From Celoporthe dispersa (Eukaryota > Ascomycota > Sordariomycetes > Diaporthales > Cryphonectriaceae): a DNA stretch of 64,000 nucleotides. Location: positions 1-64,000 of the forward strand of contig WAID01000009.1 of assembly GCA_016584495.1 (NCBI GenBank), in the 5' to 3' direction. Shown piece after piece: positions 46,782-57,556 of the stretch; the stretch's first letter is position 1, and each line of letters starts with the position of its first letter. Made by a program: the position numbers and the translations under genes. Below the pieces are notes generated by a model. The model searched no databases and was not told where the DNA came from. It saw only the letters and a program-made list of their open reading frames with translations.

Positions 46782-47363
46782 TCATTTGAACTGAAACCAC
46801 CACTTTTTCTGGTTCAACTCAGAAAGCTTCTCTTGCATAACCTGCCCTTGTTCCCTGCTGATGCCCGGGCCTCCGCTCACTGCGCCAAGAACGCGTAGGT
46901 GCTCCTTCTTCAGCTCTTCAAACCCAGCGTCCAGCTCCTTATGCCATGGGTATAGAACAAATACTTGGAATCCAAGGGCAGAGCTCGCAACCACGAAATT
47001 GGTCAAGGATATCACTCTCGTTATGACCACCATGATGGGACTTGTGAGTGTGAAGCTAAAGCCTGTCAGTGTCCAAGACAAGGAGTCAATAAGAAACGGG
47101 ATGGGTCCGTCAGGGGGAGGGGGGAGGGTCATCGCGCCGGATGGAACACGATTGATCCAAGCACTTGAACATACTCTTATTTTTAGAATAAGGTAGGGTG
47201 AGAATAAAGGTGCTCGAACAGTAGCAGGGCCAACCTGGCCTTCTTGGGTGACTGTTTCGAGATCCAAAGGTGCAGAGTGCACGTTGGTAAAATGTGAGAT
47301 GAAGGGCGTCGTGGCTTGGAGAGAGGAAAAGGGATGATCGGGATGGTTGGCAAGACCTGCCAT
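46782..47363 (-). CDS. small predicted membrane protein, perhaps mitochondrial
   Basis: A 193-codon ORF whose C-terminal part looks conserved: a hydrophobic segment (FTLTSPIMVVITRVISLTNFVVASSALGF), then FVLYPWHKELDAGFEELKKEHLRVLG and EKLSELNQKKWW. The single membrane span followed by a charged coiled-coil-like tail recalls small mitochondrial inner-membrane assembly factors, but I cannot name the family. The middle (RVCSSAWINRVPSGAMTLPPPPDG) looks like translated intron: a GTATGT donor near 47170 and a CTGACAG acceptor near 47063 would remove about 110 bp. The start ATG is 47363. Confidence 0.5.
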   Translation of the reverse strand: MAGLANHPDHPFSSLQATTPFISHFTNVHSAPLDLETVTQEGQVGPATVRAPLFSPYLILKIRVCSSAWINRVPSGAMTLPPPPDGPIPFLIDSLSWTLTGFSFTLTSPIMVVITRVISLTNFVVASSALGFQVFVLYPWHKELDAGFEELKKEHLRVLGAVSGGPGISREQGQVMQEKLSELNQKKWWFQFK

Positions 47364-50088
47364 AGTATATTACCACTGCTCGAAACCGGCATGGGGGTAG
47401 CCTGTGGATAAACTCTGTGGAGTCATGTTCTGTGGGGAGGGTAAGAAGTTTACAGTGGAGTAGTTCCTCTTAACACGTCAAATTTTGGCCGGTATTGCCC
47501 GATTGGAACCTCGGGATGCCCGGATGAGTGTGTCAACCACATCAAGGATTGTCAAGGGGGGGTCTGACATATGAAATCTACCACAATACTATTTTTGAAA
47601 AGGTCTGCAGTAGTATTTTTGAAGAAGCATGCTAAAAAAAACGATTACGCTGATCATCATAATATCGGTGCATCAATAGCGTTCCTGGCAAATAACACCC
47701 AGGGCACACCTCGTTCTGATCTCTCCATGAAAGCAACAAGGCTCTCCGAGTGTATTGTCCAGGCGGTGGGCTCGAGACCGCAATGTTTGGCTTCTTGCTT
47801 AGAGAGTCGGAGGAACATCGGCAACATGGCATCAGAGAAAGACGCGAAAGTATGGTGTAAAAAAAATTTGTGGAGATTCCACGCAGTAGTGCTTCGTCAA
47901 GTGCTGTGTCTCACCCCGTAAGTTAGTGATTTGTGTGTGCGTGTGGCTCGATTTTGAGATCGGCCTGACTGCCTATTTGGCCGGATTGGTTTTGGTCTTG
48001 ATCATTGGGCAGCATGGGGCCGATAGCGTTAGAGTGTCAGCCTTGAGCTGGGTTTCAAAGTGGCGTGATTTTCGCTCCCGGTTCCCACAATATTTCGGAG
48101 GCTTGCAAATCACATTGCTGAACAGACATGTCAGAAATCAGAAGGCTGTGCAACCAGCTTTGAAAATTTTGTACAGGTTCCATTGAGATTCTGCAGTGCC
48201 GGCAATCCTGCTCAGAGTCCAGTTTTCATAAAACCTCACTGACTCGACCACGAAGCAGAGTGGAAGCTCAAGACGCTCGCGGACAGGTTGGCTGCATCTG
48301 AACACGACTTTAATCTTCGCGTTGCTCAGAGATCAGCTGCGTCCCTCATCAGGAAACATCCCAACATCCCATATGCCATATGCCATCTTCATCCGAGACT
48401 GAGATTATTTCGAGCGTAATAGTGGCAGTCACAGTGTTGAAGTTCGATGTAGAAACCAAAAGCGTATGTGAATGGGACTACCTCAGGCTCATGAATGGTT
48501 TACGTGGCAGAAGGAGATCGGGGTTAGGGTTGAGTTGAATCCCTTTTCCACACATCGACCTTGACTCATACAGTACCTTTAAGGGTCAGTGAACATCGAC
48601 GGTTATCCTGTTCGTTCTCTTCCAGTTGCTGCTTTCAACAAGCTCGTCGCTTTATCCTTAATGACCAATCCATGGCCCTCTCGGGCCAAGTCGTACCCTC
48701 ATGCGTTAGCTCTCTCAGCGGGATTTATTTCGACAAAACAATTAATAATGTCGTGCGATCAATTCTTGCGTAACTGTCACATGAATTCAGCTTAATTAGC
48801 GATTTTATCTTTTCTAGAGACAGGAACGCTTTGATGAGCCCGCTACTCTCCTGGCTTGATACTATGAGTCGATGACCATCCACAGGTGAGGAAAAGGACG
48901 AGTCGTATGATAGATAATACAGTTGGCACACCACGCGGCACCCGAAGCTTACGGCTATCGCTGTCGTTGAAACAATTCACACGACACACATACACGCAAG
49001 AGAAAATAGAGACCCATGAAGCAGTGATAGATCAGGTCCTGAAGCCCTGGCCTTCATCGAATTATAAAAATGTCTACAAGGCTGTTTAGCACAAGGAATC
49101 CCTTCACCATAAGTCTTGTGCTTCAACAAACACCTGCATATGTGCTAGGCGATTCTTCTTGAAGAGTTGGGCTCACATCCTCCCAGAAGTCCCCGCCTAG
49201 AGGCAATTTACTTGACCCCATGACTATAGTGAGCTGTATAGAGAGGCCAACCCTTCATAGACTAGCTCAAGCTTATATATGAAGCTTAACCAAGTACTTA
49301 AGTATCTAAACCGTACTACCTTCGAAAATTCTAAATTTGATTTGAGTAATTGGCGATTGCCGGCTGCCACGATTTCCAAATTCAGCCCTGGGATCAACCG
49401 TACAGAAGAGCCATAATTATAAGCAAATGGGGTCAGGAGGATACGAACGATTCAGTATACTATAGCCCACAGGTAGTGTCCGATTCCACTTCTTCGTGAG
49501 AATGGACTTTTCAACCCACGTGGGACTAGTAATTAATTACTTCAGTAGGTGGCTAAAACTAGGGCTCCATTTGCTCCAACGCCATTAGATGGCCTGGACT
49601 GCCCATAGTTCGCGAATCGAAGCAAGCTTGAATGATAACATAAACACTAGCTCGACACCAATAGACCTGCAGAATAGCCGCCGGATATCTGGCCGACCTC
49701 ATAACAAGTCTTCCTCGATCATGGGATCACGAACAACCAGGTCAAGAGTCTCCAGCCTCATTTTCCCCCAATCTACTCGCAATATGATGTGCTACCCGTT
49801 CCTACGATAGCTCGCCACGGAGTACATAGAGCTCAGCCACGAAGCCCTCTCTCCCTTGGTGGCCGGGACTATCCGTTTTGGCCTCTGTACCCTTTCAAGG
49901 CTCCTTGAAGCCGTCCACTCTTTGCAAAGGTGCCTAGTTGGCCGTACCCTCTTTCATTCTTTCGTACCCTAGCAGCCATCTACTTAGGTATTTACTGGAT
50001 TACCTAATTACTTTTCCAAACAGCTGTGCGACAGGGCTCATTCCTTTGGCTTTCCTGCCCATCCTTCTTTGTACAACCTTCCGACGCC
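47364..50088. other. long gene-poor region
   Basis: 2.7 kb without a recognisable gene. The plus ORFs at 47571-47921, 47926-48186 and 48561-48773 lack domains. A palindromic AAGTACTTAAGT-type word occurs near 49292. The last 300 bp are probably the promoter and leader of the secreted protein gene. Confidence 0.4.
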
Positions 50089-53000
50089 ATGCTTCATAAA
50101 ACCCTCATCGAGGTTCTTGTCGCAACTCTACTTGCTACTAGATCCGGCTCTGCGGTTTCCGAGGGCAAACCATCCTGCAAGCCAAGATATCCATCGATCT
50201 CGGGGGGGGGGGGGGGGATCCTGGTCTCCACCACTGGCAGTGGAACCGCGCCGACTTTTGCACCAGGCTTGCCAGTCTCCGGTGTTGTGTCTGGGGGTAG
50301 CTCATCTGTTTCTCATCGTCCTGTTATTCCTGGCGGTGGTGGTGGCAATGGACTTACTACATTGTCTTCTGGCGACTCTATCACTTCCTCCGGCTTGGCC
50401 TCGATTCAATCCTCTGGATCTGGGCAAATTTCTGGACACTTTTCCGGTTATCCACATGCCACAACCAGCCGCCCTCCTGCTGGTCATCCTGTCACTCCCA
50501 GCAATTCGGCTCACATCTCTAGATCGGTGCATGTTTCTGGAGATGTATCAGGCTACCCTTCGATACATGCTTCAGGATCAGTATATATTTCTGGTCATGC
50601 TTCAGGCTAGCCTTCCGTCTGTATTTCCGGATCTAGACATATTTCTAGGCCCGCCTTCGACTACCTTTCTGTCGCTCACCACCCCGTCTCTGGGCTCCTC
50701 ATGACCTCTAGGACCGGCTCAGCTTCGGGAGCAGTCTCGAATGCCTTTCTGTTCCGGGCCCAGGCCGCTCTTGAGCAGGCTCTGAATGATATGGGTCTGT
50801 TTCCACCGTCCTCTCTTGCTAGCGAGGCTGCCCGAGCGCTCCAGAGCACCGAGAGTTCAAGCAGCAGCGGCAGTCCTGGCACATGCAATGCCGCTGCCTC
50901 CAAGAAGAGAATCCCTGCGCCTATGGTTCCTGGTGCTGGTCTCAGGAAGCGCCTGACCTGGGATCAATTCGCAGGTTACGCCTGTGACGATGATATTGAT
51001 GGTATGCTCGGCATCTTTGGCAAAGATGTGGAAAATGGAGTTGAGGCTGCTTGTGGCATCCATGACCTAGCCGAAATGGCGATTCGCTGAAGTGCCTGTT
51101 CAGCAACTGCTGTGAGTGTGTCTTGTAAATAAAGTACTTCTACTCAAAAAGGAATAGGCATTTACTAACGAATGAGTGTCAAGATGCCACCACCAACATT
51201 ATTACTTACTACACGCCTCCTCCAGCTACCAAGTACGACTTTGACTACTCTTGGAACGTTCCATTTCCTCCCATTGAGCAAGATGTTGTCTATGGTCAGG
51301 AAATACCGTATCCTGCGTCAACTGCGGCTTCTCCGTCTCCAACCTCGAGTTCTCCGGCGAGATCATCATCATGACTGCTGGGACAATCGATGAGGCCAAG
51401 ATTTCGGCCGACATGAGTGGTGTTGCCACCATGATTGCCAGTGTCGATTCCAGTGGTTCCTGGTCAGGCAATTGGAGCTATATCTACTCGACGACGACTC
51501 TTGATGCTGTCACCCTCGACAACGCCTTCAAGATTGTTCCCACTATTTTATATGGTGTCGCCATCAACTACGAGAACGACCCAGCCGTGTCGACATCTGT
51601 CGGTTCTCAATTCACCCTGAACAATACTCAAGTGAGCATGGATCTCCTCACGTCAACGATCACTTCAAAGTCCAACTGGCAGCCGTCCATCGTCTTCACG
51701 AATCCGAGCTTCGCAACCGGCGCCAACATCCAGCTGACGCCCTATATGCGGTGGGCAGTCGAGTTCAGTGTGTCCATCTTTGGCGTGACCTTCCTCTCTT
51801 CCAGAATCACGTCCGAGACGGTAGTTGGTCTTGACTCGATCTACTCTTTCGAGACCACCTCGTCTCTTGCCCTGCGGATTGTTTGGGAGTTACCTCGTAC
51901 GTCAGCACCACGAATTCCATGTCAGATGGCAGCAGCGTAGCCCAATTTATGTACACCGCTCAGAAATACGGCAACACGCAGTGCTTAAATGTGCCGAGTA
52001 ATCAGCCATCGCAAGAAGAAATTGTCAAGTTGGCTATCTCGGGAGGAGTCTTCTGCACAAGCTACATCAACTACAATCCCACAATGGTCTACTCGTGGAC
52101 TATAAGCACATCAACTACCCCCTAGCAGCACGTTCTATAGTTCCACGACTACGGTCACAGTCACAAGTTCCCCTACCATTACTCTGGCACCAACTGAGGT
52201 TATCACCACCTGGCTTGGCCCTTGCACCGATTACGCCACTACAGTAACCACCGACACAGCCATCACCACCGTATACTCTATGGGCTCTTCTCTTCTCAAG
52301 CGTGGCTTCATCAGCAGGGAACCGCCACTGCCCGTCCTTGCGGCCAGCTCTGTCAACGCAGATCCGACCATCCAACGCCGTGCTGTCGCGACTCCGGCTG
52401 TGGCAGCGTCCTGGCCTGCATCGGAGATCTTGTATACCTGTTCCCAGATTGCAACCGGGAAAGCTACCGCCACGTCAACCCACGGTGTGACAGTCACTTC
52501 TGGTGGAGCAACTGACGTCTTGACCATCACCGCCAATGCAGACGGCCCCGTACAGACCGTCACGTCGACACAGACCCCATATGTCTACGGCGGTGTGTCC
52601 ATCACCACCGTCGCTGCGGCCTCGACATCCACACCCATGAGCTATCCTTTCCAGAGCGAGGTTCCCTCCTGCGGCTGTATGGTCGTCACGCTGCATGGAG
52701 CATCCTACATGGAGGGCCTGCAGCTGCGATACGACGGCTTTACATCCAATCCCGCCGCCATCCTTCTCAGGCTATATCTGGTACCTGAGCAGCCGTGGCT
52801 GGCTGACGACGCTGACATGGAACTGTGGTGCATCATACCCTTCCTTCCTGGACGGATATACGCATTCGCCCATGGAGGCCATGAACTACTAAAGCGCCGA
52901 CATCTCAGATCAGTTCTTCGTACCAGCTGTGTGCACCAAGGATCCCCGCGACCATGACGCTCGACTGCAAGCTTACGGGATACGGCCGCATGTACGCCCA

Positions 53001-53203
53001 GCCTAAGTCTGTGGCCACGCCCACACTGTACGACAATCCTGAGGGAGGACGAGTATTTCGACTACGGGATATCCATGCCCAAATACATCGATGCACAGGT
53101 CCAGATACCCCTCTGGACGCCAGGTCAGAACATGACGGGCTACACGCCGCTGACGCTGAGTTATGAGGAGATTGACTGTCTCTGTAATGCATGGATCCCA
53201 TAG
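50089..53203 (+). CDS. large secreted Ser/Gly/Thr-rich protein of unknown function
   Basis: ATG 50089 opens a signal peptide (MLHKTLIEVLVATLLATRSGSAVS). A low-complexity stretch follows, with SGxxSGYPSxxxSG-type repeats and five Gly encoded by a G16 run (50202-50217). An in-frame TAG at 50608-50610 replaces Tyr in the third repeat; the frame then stays open to 51090. Conserved parts are FLFRAQAALEQALND, RKRLTWDQFAGYACDDDIDG, CLFSNC (intron about 51113-51184), DYSWNVPFPPI, VSCVNCGFSVSNLEFSGEI and a beta-rich region (SWSGNWSYIYSTTTLDAV). A Thr-rich linker follows, then a C-terminal domain (GYIWYLSSRGW, FLPGRIYAFAHGGHELL, SDQFFVPAVCTKDPRDHDARLQAYG) ending CLCNAWIP. One-base slips occur at 51078, 51299, 51882-51884 and 52118-52122, with more after 52750. 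It resembles recently defined fungal DUF families of extracellular proteins; about 1,000 residues. Cell-wall or surface role inferred. Confidence 0.6.
50202..50217 (+). repeat. poly-G tract (16 G) in coding sequence
   Basis: It encodes a GGGGG run in the N-terminal region of the secreted protein. At sixteen G the frame from the signal peptide to the downstream repeats is kept; any one-base change would shut the protein off, so it could act as a contingency-type switch or simply be a sequencing hazard. Confidence 0.7.
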
Positions 53204-53948
53204 AGGGATAATGATGGTGTTAGGGGTAGAGCCTAGGGATATTCGAGCTGAAGACACGAGCATGGTACGGGGATATCAGAATCTTTAATCACTGCCAAAG
53301 AGTAGTCACCGACTGTATTTCGTGTCTATTATTAAGAACAATTTTCGACAGACCTTAATCAAATAACGTGGAAACCCATTATGTTAGCCATATAATTAAT
53401 ACCTCTTAGTAGTAGCAGCAGTAAGTTTCTTTTCCACACATTCAAAGTAATCGAGCATCCTATATTAAGTGCTTTTTTTTTGAGACGCTTTTGTAGGTGG
53501 ACAAACATTTTCACAATATTATGTATCTATGGCTTCGGCCTTACCTTCTGCACCGAATGCCTAAACTTCGATAAAAGGCGCGAGGCATATCAGACAAATG
53601 CTCAGGAGGGCAATTATTGACTTCCGAAACGTCTTCACAAAAGGGCCATAGTGATATTCTTAATCATTATCTAGATAAACTGCGTAGCTACTTAAGTACT
53701 CATTCCAGCTGTGTTAAAATTATACAGCAAACGAATGGAACATATTCATCCCAGTACATACAAACTTTTGCTGGTCCAGCCTGGCTGACGCCGAATCTCG
53801 ATCTTGTGTATAGTGTTTTGGATTGAAGTCTTCGATGTTTTGGCGGAGTGTGTCGTGCTCGAAGTGGTTTGATATGGGATATTGCTGGTACTCGTGACCC
53901 GCTCGTTGATGATTGAACGCCACGGCATCCAAGTCGCCATTCCTTCTC
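53204..53948. other. intergenic stretch
   Basis: AT-rich 3' flanks of two convergent genes. No gene is visible. Confidence 0.5.
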
Positions 53949-54485
53949 CTAGATCTGAAGAGCACCAAAGAACACCGAAGTGAACAAGAGCGCCGAGACA
54001 GTAACGCTGCCCAAGGTCAGGCCCATGCCCGAGGGACCGGTACGAGGTGCTGCATTCGAGCTGCTCGTCGACGACGAAGACGACGCGCTCCCGCTCGCGG
54101 AGCTCCCGCCAGTGCTCTTGCTGCTGCTCGCGGTAACAACCACACTCGCACCGCTTGCAAGCGTGTCACTGGCCGTGGCAGTAGCAGTCGCGTTTCCTGT
54201 GCCGCGGCAAAAGACGTTTTGGGGGGCGGCGCCGCCGCTCTTCATGCAATCCGCAAGACCTGTGACGTTCTGGCCTATCGCGAGACAGTAGAGGCCACAA
54301 TCATTCCCGTAGGCGACGACGTCGGCTGATTTGCAGCAGTCGGCCATGATATCCGTATGGTTTCCCCCGTACGGCAGTGCACACGCAGCATCCTGGACGG
54401 GGATTTCGTAGAGGTACACGCCGCAGCCCGTGGCGCTGGCTGCGGCTGAAGTCGCGGTTCCAGTTGGTGTGGCGGTGGACGACAT
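53949..54485 (-). CDS. Cys-containing, Ser-rich protein with GPI-anchor-like tail
   Basis: A 178-residue intact ORF. Residues about 20-95 form a compact Cys-rich domain (GCGVYLYEIPVQDAACALPYGG, DIMADCCKSADVVAYGNDCGLYCLAIGQ, DCMKSGGAAPQNVFC) typical of a small conserved fungal family. A Ser/Thr/Ala-rich stalk (SSSKSTGGSSASGSASSSSS) follows, then a hydrophobic tail (GLTLGSVTVSALLFTSVFFGALQI) preceded by small residues, as in GPI-anchored cell-wall proteins. Oddly, the ATG at 54485 starts MSSTATPTGTATSAAASATG, with no signal-peptide hydrophobic core, and no upstream exon is evident. Either an unseen 5' exon supplies it or the protein is tail-anchored. No frame correction is required. Confidence 0.75.
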   Translation of the reverse strand: MSSTATPTGTATSAAASATGCGVYLYEIPVQDAACALPYGGNHTDIMADCCKSADVVAYGNDCGLYCLAIGQNVTGLADCMKSGGAAPQNVFCRGTGNATATATASDTLASGASVVVTASSSKSTGGSSASGSASSSSSTSSSNAAPRTGPSGMGLTLGSVTVSALLFTSVFFGALQI

Positions 54486-55444
54486 TTTCCAGGTCGGTGA
54501 TGCTGTTCCGTAGTCGGATAGTGTGTAGTGCAGGTTCCAGATTTGCTAGACAGGAGGGACAAAATTATCTTGCGTGCATAAGACAAAGAGGGCGAATGTT
54601 TTTTGTTGTTTGGGTGCACGTCGGCTGTCAGCTCATCATGTATTATTCCCCTGACATATGCAGGAATTAGATCGGCATAGGCTGGGGACCAGGGCCAGGT
54701 CAGGGCCACGGCGCCTCTGGTTGGCCCCCTAACCAAGACAGCCAACAAACACAGGTTATTTATCCCGAATGGCGGCGCCACCCTGCCAAACCGGCATGTC
54801 ACACGAGCTCGTATTCATTTCTGGCGATGACGTTGATTACAACCCCGACTTCCGACGGCTTGTCGATTTTTTTAAATCCAATACTGTTGTAGCCTGCAAG
54901 CGACAGTCTCAACTGGTTTCACAGCCGACTTCCCATGCATTTGCCGTGTTCGAGCTTTGGGATTCCTCGTGGTGGAGCCCGGAACAAACCGTGGTTCCAG
55001 CTGAACTGCACCCCTGCTTGCCAACTCCTTCCTGCGCTGTAGCTCTTTCAGCTCGGTAGGATGACTGGATACCAGCAAGTTGAAGGGGACGTCGCGCACC
55101 GGTCTGACAGCGCCCCCCCCCCCTCTTCTCGTTTTTTTCTTCTTTTTTCTTCTCTCGATGCGGACTGTGAAAAGCAGAAGAGGCCCTGGAGATCTAAGTG
55201 GTCGATACCCAGGTAGCCCAGCCCAACGCGATTGTCGGAAGCTTGCATTTGTCGGCAGTAGGCGCTCAAGATTTGAGGACCACTTTTACAGGTTGGAGGA
55301 CAACACAGTGCCAAGCTGGACAGTTCATGCATCCATCTCTAGGTCCCCACCACCGGGCAACACAGGCCTGCCAGGCGCTGTTGGTCAGCTGGGATCAAGA
55401 CGGAAAGAGACGATGCCTCAGGCTGGCGTTGATTGGATCTCATG
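54486..55444. other. intergenic stretch
   Basis: ORFs on both strands (54275-54802, 54769-55059 and 55080-55565) overlap real genes or each other and show no domain. A C10 run lies near 55113. Confidence 0.4.
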
Positions 55445-57020
55445 TCATCGGCCTTTCCTTTGCTTCTCTTTCGAGTCCTCGACAAGGATCTTTCGGGGCC
55501 ACTCAGCAGCAATATCAATATCCTCCCTGGGAGCAACCCACTCGAGGAAGAGGAAAAAGATGTAGTCGATGACAACACATAGGCAGAACAGCTTGCCCGC
55601 CCAGATGCCGCAGCCGTAGTAGCGCTTGAGCCGGTCGATCAGCGCAAAGTCCCTCTGGACGCCGCCTCTGCCCCTGGTGGCCGTCGCGCCCATGCTCGCC
55701 GCATTGTAGAATTCGGACTCGTCAATGTCGCCCGAGATGCCCTTATAGACTCGCTCGGTGCGCTTGGCGATGTCGGTCCAAGAGTACATCTTCTTGATCT
55801 CGTCATGAAACCGCTCCGTGCGTACCTTGTTGGCCCGGATGTCGGCGATAGCCTTGCCCGTGGCGGCGACAATGTCGTCCTCCTCTGGCTTGGCGAACTG
55901 TGTCATGTACCCCGGCAGCACCTCAGGGATACCGCCGACCTGGGTGCAGACGACGTACAGCCCGCAGCTGGCCGCCTCAACAATAACGGTGCCGAAAGCC
56001 TCGGTGAGGGAAGGGTGTAGATAGATGTGGCCCCTCACCATGACATCGCGGACCTCCTCGTGCCGGATGGAGCCGAGCATCTCTACACGGTCCTGCAAAA
56101 CATTCTGCTCGATCATCTGGTCGAGGTCGATGGCCTTGGGTCCGGAGCCGGCGATGATAAAACGCGTATTAGGGTGGTTCTCCAGTATGCGGGGGATGGC
56201 GGCCACGAGCAGATCAGTACCCTTGTTGTAGAATAGACGTGAGATGACAACAATGGTGACGGTGTCGTGCGGCCCCAGCCGGTGAGCCGGGACAGGATAG
56301 TGATCAATAGTGTAGTTCCCGCTCCCAGGACCTTCTGACAAGTGATCAAGAGGTCTAAAGTTGTCTGCCACGACGGCATTCGGGATGACAGAGACCATCA
56401 GGGGGGTCGAGGGAGGCACGGAGGACCGTGTTCTCCTTGCTGCAAAAAGGTACTTGGTCAACCAGGCCGTCCTATGATACTCACAGCAAGGTATGTGTTT
56501 GCGCGCGTGTGTGTGTGTGTGTGTTGGCCTAGCCTTACCTTGTATTGCTCACGCATATGACATGATCCACGTCACTGAGGGTGAACTTGAGCAGCTTGTT
56601 GGTGAGAATGCTGGCAGCGTCTGCAAAGCCAAACAGAGAATGGTCTGTAAAGACGGTGCGGATTCCCATGGTCCGGGCATGGAGTGTTGCCTCCCAACAC
56701 AGGCTGCTGAGAGAGGCATGGCCGTGCACGATGTCGATCTGCTCTCGTATTATGATGTTTCGGAATATGGGGAAGAAGGAAAAGACGGTGGGCAGGGTGG
56801 CAGAGCGATAGATGACCCAGAAGGGCACGTAGTAGACCTTAAGGCCATTAGTCAAGTAGCGAACCCCTTTGCGGTCATCGTAGGCGTGGGTGATGACCAC
56901 CACCTTGTGACCCCGATCAATCAGCCGCTGTGACAGCTGGTAGATGTGACTCTCGACTCCTCCTGGCTGAGGGAAGAAGAAGTCGCTGACCATAGCGATG
57001 TTGTAGGTTGGTTTCGACAT
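55445..57020 (-). CDS. gpi3: GPI N-acetylglucosaminyltransferase catalytic subunit (PIG-A/Gpi3)
   Basis: Catalytic subunit of the ER complex that transfers GlcNAc from UDP-GlcNAc to phosphatidylinositol, the first step of GPI-anchor synthesis. Exon 1 (57020-56539) starts MSKPTYNIAMVSDFFFPQPGGVESHIYQLSQ; intron 56440-56538 contains (GT)9 on the plus strand; exon 2 (56439-55445) starts at the Lys of SKENTVLRASLDP. GT4 landmarks are PQPGGVESH, HGHASLSSLCWEA, VFTDHSLFGFAD, VISRLFYNKGTDLL and the E-x7-E region EAFGTVIVEA. A C-terminal hydrophobic anchor (LFCLCVVIDYIFFLFLEWV) is present. G6 at 56401-56406 needs one base fewer to give LDPLMVSVIPNAVV. About 490 residues, normal for the family. It is divergently transcribed from the Dbp6-like gene across 536 bp. 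Spt14/Gpi3 is essential in yeast, so a true frameshift is improbable. Confidence 0.95.
56507..56524. repeat. (GT)9 microsatellite in the GPI3 intron
   Basis: Nine GT dinucleotides preceded by GCGCGC, lying wholly inside intron 1 of the Gpi3-like gene. It should be polymorphic between strains without coding effect. Confidence 0.8.
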
Positions 57021-57556
57021 CTTGTGTGTGCGCGCGTTGACGTTCAAATGTACGCTGGCCTGGCTTTGCATTTCCCATCCATGCAGACGTGTCTCGAGTC
57101 ATATCAAGTACTATCTGAATGCCATCGGGAACTCGTGTGTAGCTGGCCACTGAGGCGTGCTCGCGTGTGTGGGGACGGGAATGAGTGCTGCTGCTTGTTC
57201 GTTACCAAATGTTTAAGATGAGGCCTAAATCAACATGGCAAGTGAGTGCCTGAGTACCTCAGCAGGTACACTCAGTTAGTGCTAAATGCAGGGGGTGTTC
57301 CCCAACGTTCACTCACGGCAGGTACCACTATCAGGGGTGAGTCCCTACCGCCTACTGCACACGACAGCTGCGATAACCACGCGATAAGATAAAGCGGTCA
57401 ACCCACAGCAGCGGCAGAACCCGCATCTGCCAAAAAATTCATGGGCCAGACAACTACAGCCAACTCGCACAAAGATGACCATGGTGATACCTAATTAAGG
57501 CTCTACACAGGACTCTTTGGCAAATTCACTGCGAGGCTCAGGCCAGTCGCTTCAAT
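57021..57556. promoter_or_regulatory. shared divergent promoter region of the GPI3-like and DBP6-like genes
   Basis: 536 bp separate two housekeeping start codons on opposite strands. No clear TATA box is visible, which fits constitutive fungal promoters. A CAGGTAC-like word recurs near 57264 and 57319 (CAGCAGGTACACTC and GGCAGGTACCAC). Confidence 0.5.
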
